From: Rodentolepis nana
Lineage: Eukaryota > Platyhelminthes > Cestoda > Cyclophyllidea > Hymenolepididae
Assembly (NCBI GenBank): GCA_900617975.1
Contig: UZAE01001156.1
Span: 1 to 14,912 of the forward strand
Length of the DNA: 14,912 nucleotides
Direction of reading: 5' to 3'
Shown in pieces: positions 10,701 to 14,912 of the stretch; the first letter of the stretch is position 1; each line of letters starts with the position of its first letter. The position numbers were made by a program, and so were the translations under genes. The notes beneath the pieces are model-generated. The model saw only the letters and a list, made by a program, of their open reading frames with translations. It was not told the origin of the DNA and ran no database searches.

Positions 10701-11368
10701 AGGCAATGACGCGTCCCATAAAGTGAATTAAAACGGGAACCTGTCTTAAGAATTGGAAGATAAATAGACAAAGACACAAGTTTGTCATGTTTCTTTGAAA
10801 TTGAACATCAAAACATTTGGAGTTCAATTGCAAAGCAACTGGATTTTGCATCATATTATAAAGTGTTTAGTACAAATAATTTTGCTACCTGAATACTCCT
10901 AGACGTTGAAATGATTTTAAAATTTCATTACCTTAATTAAAAAATTCTTTATTAAACCAAAATTCACACTGAAAAAATTAAAATTAAATAAATATGCCAA
11001 ACCATCTAAATTTGTGTTAAAAATGATTAGAGGCAAAGCGAAACATTCACATGAGAATAATTTTAACACTTATAGAGACGACGCCAGCAGTGATAACCAG
11101 CGGTGGTGAGTCTGAATTAGAACTAATCTTTCAACCATGTGCAAACAAGTAGGCTTGGAATTTTAAAACTGTAGTATTGAGTTGTATTATACAAGCACAC
11201 ACATGTATATCTCGGTTTTAAGAACTGCCTCCATCAATTTAAGGTGAAAATAGAATTGGTTTATAAATCGACTCTTATAATTATATTCTGACATTCTAAT
11301 TTTTTTAAATAGGTTTAGCAATTGGAACCATTTTTTCAAGTAGGTTTTCATCTTTAAAATCCTTTTAA
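7753..11368 (+). CDS. Spliced gene (13 exons): predicted secreted/surface Cys-rich glycoprotein with mini-exon-encoded Ser/Thr stalk
   Basis: Exons: 7753-7905, 7954-8059, 8095-8214, 8322-8425, 8583-8664, 8730-8870, 8944-8973, 9054-9080, 9303-9329, 9883-9912, 10114-10143, 11076-11105, 11313-11368. All introns are GT-AG, phases match throughout, and the spliced frame is 936 nt (311 aa plus TAA). Residues 1-18 look like a signal peptide with one Glu in its core. Residues 50-235 alternate like beta strands. Eight cysteines (29, 71, 82, 111, 119, 172, 188, 244) and three N-glycosylation sites (N68, N142, N150) suggest an extracellular fold. Residues 237-293 are a Thr/Ser-rich stalk, probably O-glycosylated. 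The end (GLAIGTIFS, then a short polar tail) is a weak membrane or lipid-anchor candidate. An earlier in-frame ATG at 7690 would give 332 aa; a stop at 7669 precedes it. Weak points are the GTTCGC donor after exon 6, the purine-rich acceptor of exon 6, and exon 13, which could instead splice on at GTAGGT (11340). I recognise no known family. Confidence 0.68.
7906..7953 (+). other. 48-nt stop-free intron 1
   Basis: It begins GTGCGT and ends in a strong TTCTTCTTCCTCAG acceptor, interrupting between codons (phase 0). It is 16 codons long and has no stop, so reading through keeps the frame and would insert a hydrophobic, Phe/Leu-rich stretch into the protein. Retention would therefore be silent to frame-based gene finders. 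The neighbouring 35-nt intron (8060-8094) shows that introns of this size are normal in this gene. Confidence 0.6.
10040..10085 (+). mobile_element. 3'-end fragment of the retroelement inside intron 10
   Basis: ACATAACTGTCAAAATGCCT then GCCACTTGATATAATAAATA matches the last 45 bases or so of the 3' module at 5111-5180 with a few changes. It is a severely 5'-truncated insertion in the gene's orientation. Confidence 0.75.
10562..10729 (+). repeat. Promoter-like CG-bearing repeat, copy B (within intron 11)
   Basis: Diverged homologue of 6076-6275, colinear over its length. It has CACGTTTGTTCAGGAAGTAT at the left, CAACATGGAGGATGCG (about 10628), the ATTGG box at 10665-10669 and CAATGACGCGTCCCATAAAG at the right, with TGACGCG at 10707-10713. 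It is CpG-rich against an AT-rich background. Its position in intron 11 could make it an internal promoter or simply a repeat insertion. Confidence 0.5.
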
Positions 11369-11576
11369 GCATTAGCAATCCGTTCCAAAAGGTAACTTCA
11401 ACTTATATTTTATTTTAATCAGTTTCATTTGGCATTACACTGTGGATTCTGGAATGATTAAAAAGAACTTCGGTTCTAAAAGACAAATGTGCAAATCAAT
11501 TCCTTCGATATTAACAATATTCACATTCTGTTGCTTAAACAGTGAAATTTTGAAAAATAATAATTAGAGACATTTA

Positions 11577-11582
11577 AATAAA
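11577..11582 (+). terminator. Candidate polyadenylation signal of the spliced gene
   Basis: AATAAA lies 209 bases after the predicted stop and is followed by a GT-rich stretch (GTTTTAGTATTCTGTGGGG, about 11590-11608), the usual downstream element. The 3' UTR before it holds a short hairpin with a TTCG loop (AGAAC-TTCG-GTTCT, 11464-11477). Confidence 0.4.
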
Positions 11583-11609
11583 AACAACTGTTTTAGTATT
11601 CTGTGGGGT

Positions 11610-12070
11610 CAGGGAATAATTTATGTAATAAATTAGCGTCTTCTTGAAGATTCACCGATCACTACAAGTTAATTCAAAATTTCTCCATGAAATTATATGG
11701 AAATGGAGCCTTTTGTAATAAACTTCGAAACACTTTTTATTTTTAACAATGTAATTGAGGCCAAATGCTCTTGTTCTTAAGTTTTTTAGTTAATATAGTT
11801 GAAATAAAAACATTATTTGCTCGATAGGCAACGTGTTGTCTTCGTAGTTTTTGAAAATTGAAACTCTGAAAACGATTATCAAATATAAATGAATGTGGAC
11901 TAAATTTGCAAAATAACTGAAATATTAGCTAATCAGTCGTCCCGACCAGCCTTATTCGACACACCAATCAAAGAGCTGCAGTAGCAAAGAGGAAGGGATG
12001 GGACGGGAAAGGTTGAGAGCCCTGCATCGTTGCCATATATGGGGAGTAATTATTTCCCAATAGAAGGAAC
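11610..12070. other. Intergenic DNA, nothing firm
   Basis: AT-rich with no gene. Around 11935-12010 the reverse strand carries GCTCTTTGATTGG next to CG-containing DNA, faintly like part of the promoter-like repeat at 10651-10669, but the match is too short to call a third copy. Confidence 0.5.
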
Positions 12071-12079
12071 TAATATCAC

Positions 12080-13350
12080 AGTCATCTGTTTCACTTGCTG
12101 CTAACATGTATTACTCTCATTCTACAAATGCTACAATACTCCCTACTCCACCTCTAAAAAACACTGTTTGTCTCTCTGAACCCTCATTCTTCTAGCACAT
12201 TCCTCATTCCTCCTACTCCGCCTTATTCTTTACAACTAATCACATTTCAAAAACTCTCAATCCTCTCCAGCGGTAAGTCCAAAGCCCAAAAATTCAACGC
12301 TTTCAGCCCTTTTCCCCTAACTCCTCCATGCTTCAACTGTCTTTTGTTCATTCAATTCTCTCAAGTTCTTTCCTCCCATTCCCTCCCTATCCGATCACTC
12401 TATCCTTTTCCCCTCCGTTTGCTCCATGCCAATTTCCTTTCTCTTCATTATGCTTCTACTCCACGTTCTACTACTTCTACTTCTCTTTCTAATTTTTATT
12501 ATTTCAGCATACAATCACACAATTTCCCATCAATCACCCCTATAGCTTTCCTCACTATCTTTGCCACTAGCACCTAATGAATGAGAAAGTAAAGACAAAC
12601 CAAACCATACCCTCCGAGGACATCAATATAACCTCCAGCCCCTCTGTTATCACCGCTTCCATCCCCTCGTCATATCCCTCACCAACACCATAAAATTTAC
12701 CAGTGGTCCTAAGAAAATTTCACACTACAAAAAAGTATTTCCCTACCATTGCTCCTCGTTCACCATCTGAGAGTGCATTTGAGAAGGAAGCCCTGTAACT
12801 GCCAGGACTACCCAAAATGCCTCTCCCTCAACATCTGTCCTGCCTCGCTTTCCAAACAATCACCATCAAACTACACAGCAAACACCAATAACAACGTCAA
12901 CACCATTGGCGACACAACCTCGATGACAATACTACAAGAGCACTGCGCGCTCTTCTACAATTACTAAGTTCACTCCCACCTCCGCCTTATATCCTCTTTC
13001 TTTATAGCCTAATCTACCTCCACTTAATCCCCCACTACCCGCACTCTGGTCTCTACGTTGCTTCACACCGTCAAAATCATTACCTGAAACCGCTCAACTA
13101 AGCTTCATTTGTATGAACGGTAATGGAAACTTCATAAATGAGCATGCGTAGAGATCTGGCATACAAATTCAACCTCCTTCGTTTTAAATCTGCTCATTAA
13201 GAGCCATTTAAAGACCAAATGTATAGTTTGTATTGCTTTACATCTCTACCTTTTGAACAAAATTCTTCTTTCACTCATGCCACCATCAAATTTCTTACAC
13301 CTCGTTCCTCACTGCCATCTCCGCCTAAACATACGCATTTAACTCCAACT
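12080..13350 (+). pseudogene. Pyrimidine-rich tract with a broken Pro/Ser/Thr/Gln-rich coding remnant
   Basis: The plus strand is strongly C+T-rich and G-poor, unlike the rest of the window. From ATG 12577 a frame runs 38 codons (rich in Ser, Pro, Thr, Ile) to a TAA at 12691, then continues open to a TAA at 12796. Around 12790 another frame takes over (VTARTTQNASPSTS...) and runs Pro/Thr/Gln-rich to about 13149 with only two internal stops. Composition and the single apparent frame change look like a decayed gene for a disordered protein, perhaps the first ORF of a retroelement, though biased base composition alone lengthens such frames. An AT-normal block at about 13095-13250, bounded by ATTTGTATG and its complement CATACAAAT, may be an insertion. 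No conserved domain was recognised. Confidence 0.3.
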
Positions 13351-14413
13351 TCTCTTGCGGGTTCTGATGAGGAATTTCACTAATAAATCGCAACTAATGC
13401 TAAGTACAAATATTCCATAAACTGCCTAAAGTCATTGAATGTCTCTTAAAATGTCATTTATACAAAATGTATTGCATTTCAAAAAATGTGGTTTGGCATT
13501 TTTCACTCTATATTGGAAGTTTTAATTGTAAAAACATTAAATTAAATGAGTTATTACAATGCGATCAGCAAAAAGAACACTTCATGGACAGGAGTGCGTG
13601 AATTTTTATTGTCAAGTCCAATAATTTATATAAGAACTCCAGAAAAAGATAGTTAAGTTACAGATTAAAAATATTAAATTGGTTTTGAAATTCACAATAG
13701 TAGACAATATTATTCATACTTTAATTTCCAGCATTCTTTTGAGCAAACTAAGACGTTGGTTAGTATAATTACAACTAACCTCAATCTGCACAAACGATAC
13801 ATTGTATAAAATAGCTTTGGAAAGCGTGTACTAACCATAATTTAAGTTCTTAAATTCTATTCTTCTGGAAAAAGAGAACTGCTCAATGGAATAAACTTTC
13901 ACTTCAATGTGTTTTCAATCGTTCTCGTCATGACCCTAGCGAGCAAATGAACAAAGTAATTTTGTTCTTTAAAATAAATACGTACATCCAGATCGTTTTT
14001 CCTGATAGAAATTGGCTCCGTATTCTGACTTGGCATTGAAACGATTTTTAAACGCAATGTGCCACTCAATTTTGAAACAACATTTCCATTGGAGGTATTT
14101 ATTTGAGGCTAAGCAGGCTTACAAAGTGGAGTGTCACAAGCAATTACCCAGTTGCGAATGTCTCAATTGGGCTAATTAAATTTAATTTATGGCCTATCAA
14201 CCGGAAGTTGGCTTCGAACTAATGTGAACAGCCTGAAACGAAACTAATAAGGGAAATCGCACTTGTCAGGGCAGACCACAGCTTCTGCAGAACCTTGAGT
14301 GAAATACTGGAAGGCTTGTCACAAGATGAGAAAATCTAAATCTAAACTTAAATACTACCAATTTTCGATTTCCAAGTTACACCTTATATCTTCTCTCTAA
14401 AGACCGGCAAGTA
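13351..14413. other. AT-rich intergenic DNA with one moderate-GC segment
   Basis: No gene seen. The segment about 14095-14330 is less AT-rich and contains unusual unique-looking words such as CAACCGGAAGTTGGCTTCGA, which may be a fragment of another repeat. On its minus strand one frame stays open for about 35 codons before a stop, which is too little to call coding. Confidence 0.5.
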
Positions 14414-14427
14414 GCAGGTAGAATGTT
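14414..14427. repeat. Target-site duplication, left copy (diverged)
   Basis: GCAGGTAGAATGTT here corresponds to GCAGATAGAATATT at 14742-14755, with 12 of 14 bases the same. The two differences suggest an older insertion than the one at 4767. Confidence 0.7.
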
Positions 14428-14741
14428 TATATCAAATGGCAGGCGTCTAGATGGTTATCGTTTGCTCTTTAGTTGACTTCAGACTTCACAGAGGGGAAGG
14501 AACATCAAATTGGAAAAATTCAAGAGGAGGGGGGAACAGAAGAGTGTTTCAAAGATGTAAGAGACAGACACAAAGGTAGAAAAAAGGTGAGGTGAGTAAT
14601 GTGGAAATAGTCGAATATGGCATAGAGTGAGGTGATGGTAGTTTGAAGTGAGAAGTCAACTGGCAGTTAATAGACTTCTGTGCCGTATGAATATACGTTG
14701 CCCAGGGTGCACCACGTGGAGGCAAGTCTATCACACACCCC
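14428..14741 (-). mobile_element. Second full-length copy of the ribozyme-bearing retroelement
   Basis: On the minus strand the element reads from GGGGTGTGTG at 14741 to the CCATTTGATATAAA tail near 14426. Unlike the 4767 copy it has a single 3' module. The 72-nt head differs from that copy at only four positions, whereas the pyrimidine-rich body has many substitutions and small indels. It is flanked by an imperfect 14-bp target duplication. No intact ORF: a 61-codon frame across the head and body has no internal start logic and is not a protein I would call. Confidence 0.85.
14670..14741 (-). ncRNA. HDV-like ribozyme of the second copy
   Basis: It folds as at 4767-4838: P1 GGGGTGT/GCACCCT, P2 ATAGACTT/AAGTCTAT, P3 GCC/GGT (the changed first base still pairs as a wobble), loop TCCACGT and the TGGGCAAC segment. 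P4 is perfect here, CGTAT-ATTC-ATACG, where the other copy has a mismatch. J4/2 is GCACAG, so the third position of the CNRA motif is C rather than a purine. That may weaken activity; the candidate catalytic C is kept. Confidence 0.85.
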
Positions 14742-14755
14742 GCAGATAGAATATT
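14742..14755. repeat. Target-site duplication, right copy (diverged)
   Basis: GCAGATAGAATATT directly follows the first base of the minus-strand element, pairing with 14414-14427. It places the element's 5' end exactly at the predicted ribozyme cleavage position. Confidence 0.7.
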
Positions 14756-14912
14756 GATGTAATAAAAGAAGGCTTTACAAAGTATTACGAAATAATCAAG
14801 AATACGCGCTCATAACAAGATTTATCGAAATAATAATATTAATATTTGAAAACGCCAAAACCATTTTAAAATAAACGCGGTCTATAATGCATCTCAGAAT
14901 ACACCCAATATT

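Larger units (their letters stand above)
8944..11105 (+). other. Cluster of six symmetric phase-1 mini-exons (27-30 nt)
   Basis: Exons 7-12 are 30, 27, 27, 30, 30 and 30 nt. Each starts and ends in phase 1, so any of them can be skipped or repeated without a frameshift. Each gives a split junction residue (G, K, E, K, R, E) followed by 8-9 residues, mostly Thr/Ser: TSPDITECE, YATTSSTT, YPPSTALT, TTTILTTSS, ESSVAKTSS, TTPAVITSG. Good donors (GTGAGT for exons 10-12, GTGAAT and GTACGT for 8 and 9) and CAG/TAG acceptors bound them. The arrangement resembles the micro-exon genes of flatworms, whose variable splicing diversifies secreted proteins; variable splicing here is inference. Confidence 0.7.
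9883..11150 (+). repeat. Intragenic duplication of mini-exons 10-12 with flanking intron
   Basis: Three exons share the ending (A/C)AGC followed by A/C/G-G-T, and the next bases GTGAGTCTGA(A/C)TT continue into intron with about 30 further recognisably similar bases (AATTAATC..TTCC and relatives). Upstream of exons 10 and 11 the introns also match (TTTGAAC..., ending CACATTTGCAG or GACATTTGCAG). Units therefore duplicated as exon plus neighbouring intron. Copies start at about 9840, 10085 and 11040. Confidence 0.7.

Noticed and set aside
11376..11391. Possible 16-nt extra exon after exon 13, ending at GTAACT
   Set aside because: It would follow a plausible 36-nt intron, but it changes phase and no further exon was found. 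The simpler reading ends the gene at the stop at 11366-11368.
13362..13380. CTGATGAGG, a hammerhead ribozyme core start
   Set aside because: No closable stem II with a following GAAA and no cleavage triplet in position. The near-miss at about 2336-2360 (TCGATGAG...GAAAC) lacks the required core base.
14104..14130. GGCTAAGCAGGCTT, similar to the 5S rRNA internal A box
   Set aside because: No intermediate element or C box follows, and the flanks do not resemble 5S rRNA.

Overview
The window opens on a telomere: a CTAACCC (TTAGGG-type) array occupies about the first 57 bases, so this is the end of a eukaryotic chromosome. The DNA is AT-rich and gene-poor. TTAGGG repeats, one spliced gene whose introns are tiny at the 5' end (48 and 35 nt) and grow to several hundred bases downstream, and runs of symmetric 27-30 nt mini-exons together suggest an invertebrate animal. 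A flatworm is my leading guess, because schistosome micro-exon genes and 5'-to-3' intron-size gradients look like this. That assignment is inference; no marker gene settles it.

Layout. 1-57 telomere; 58-about 180 a 5'-truncated retroelement copy joined directly to it; about 181-4753 long AT-rich DNA with no gene I can support and a perfect 13-bp foldback at 541-569; 4754-5347 a complete retroelement insertion with 13-bp target-site duplications; 6076-6275 and 10562-10729 two diverged copies of a promoter-like CG-bearing repeat; 7753-11368 a 13-exon gene, reconstructed here, for a probable secreted or surface cysteine-containing glycoprotein with a Ser/Thr-rich stalk; about 12080-13350 a pyrimidine-rich tract with a broken Pro/Ser/Thr/Gln-rich coding remnant; 14414-14755 a second full-length copy of the retroelement on the minus strand, also with target-site duplications.

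The most striking observation is that the short retroelement (about 315 bp, or 568 bp with extra 3' modules) begins exactly with a 72-nt sequence that folds as an HDV-like self-cleaving ribozyme. It has a 7-bp P1 starting at a G.U wobble, an 8-bp P2, a 3-bp P3 with the two loop cytosines for P1.1, a P4 hairpin, and a C-A-A-A J4/2 holding the candidate catalytic cytosine. The predicted cleavage position coincides with the element/target-duplication boundary in both full copies. One copy carries five tandem 3'-end modules inside a single pair of target duplications, which points to one integration event, perhaps with template jumping.

The gene and the retroelement appear unrelated in function, but an element 3'-end fragment lies in intron 10 and one promoter-like repeat lies in intron 11.
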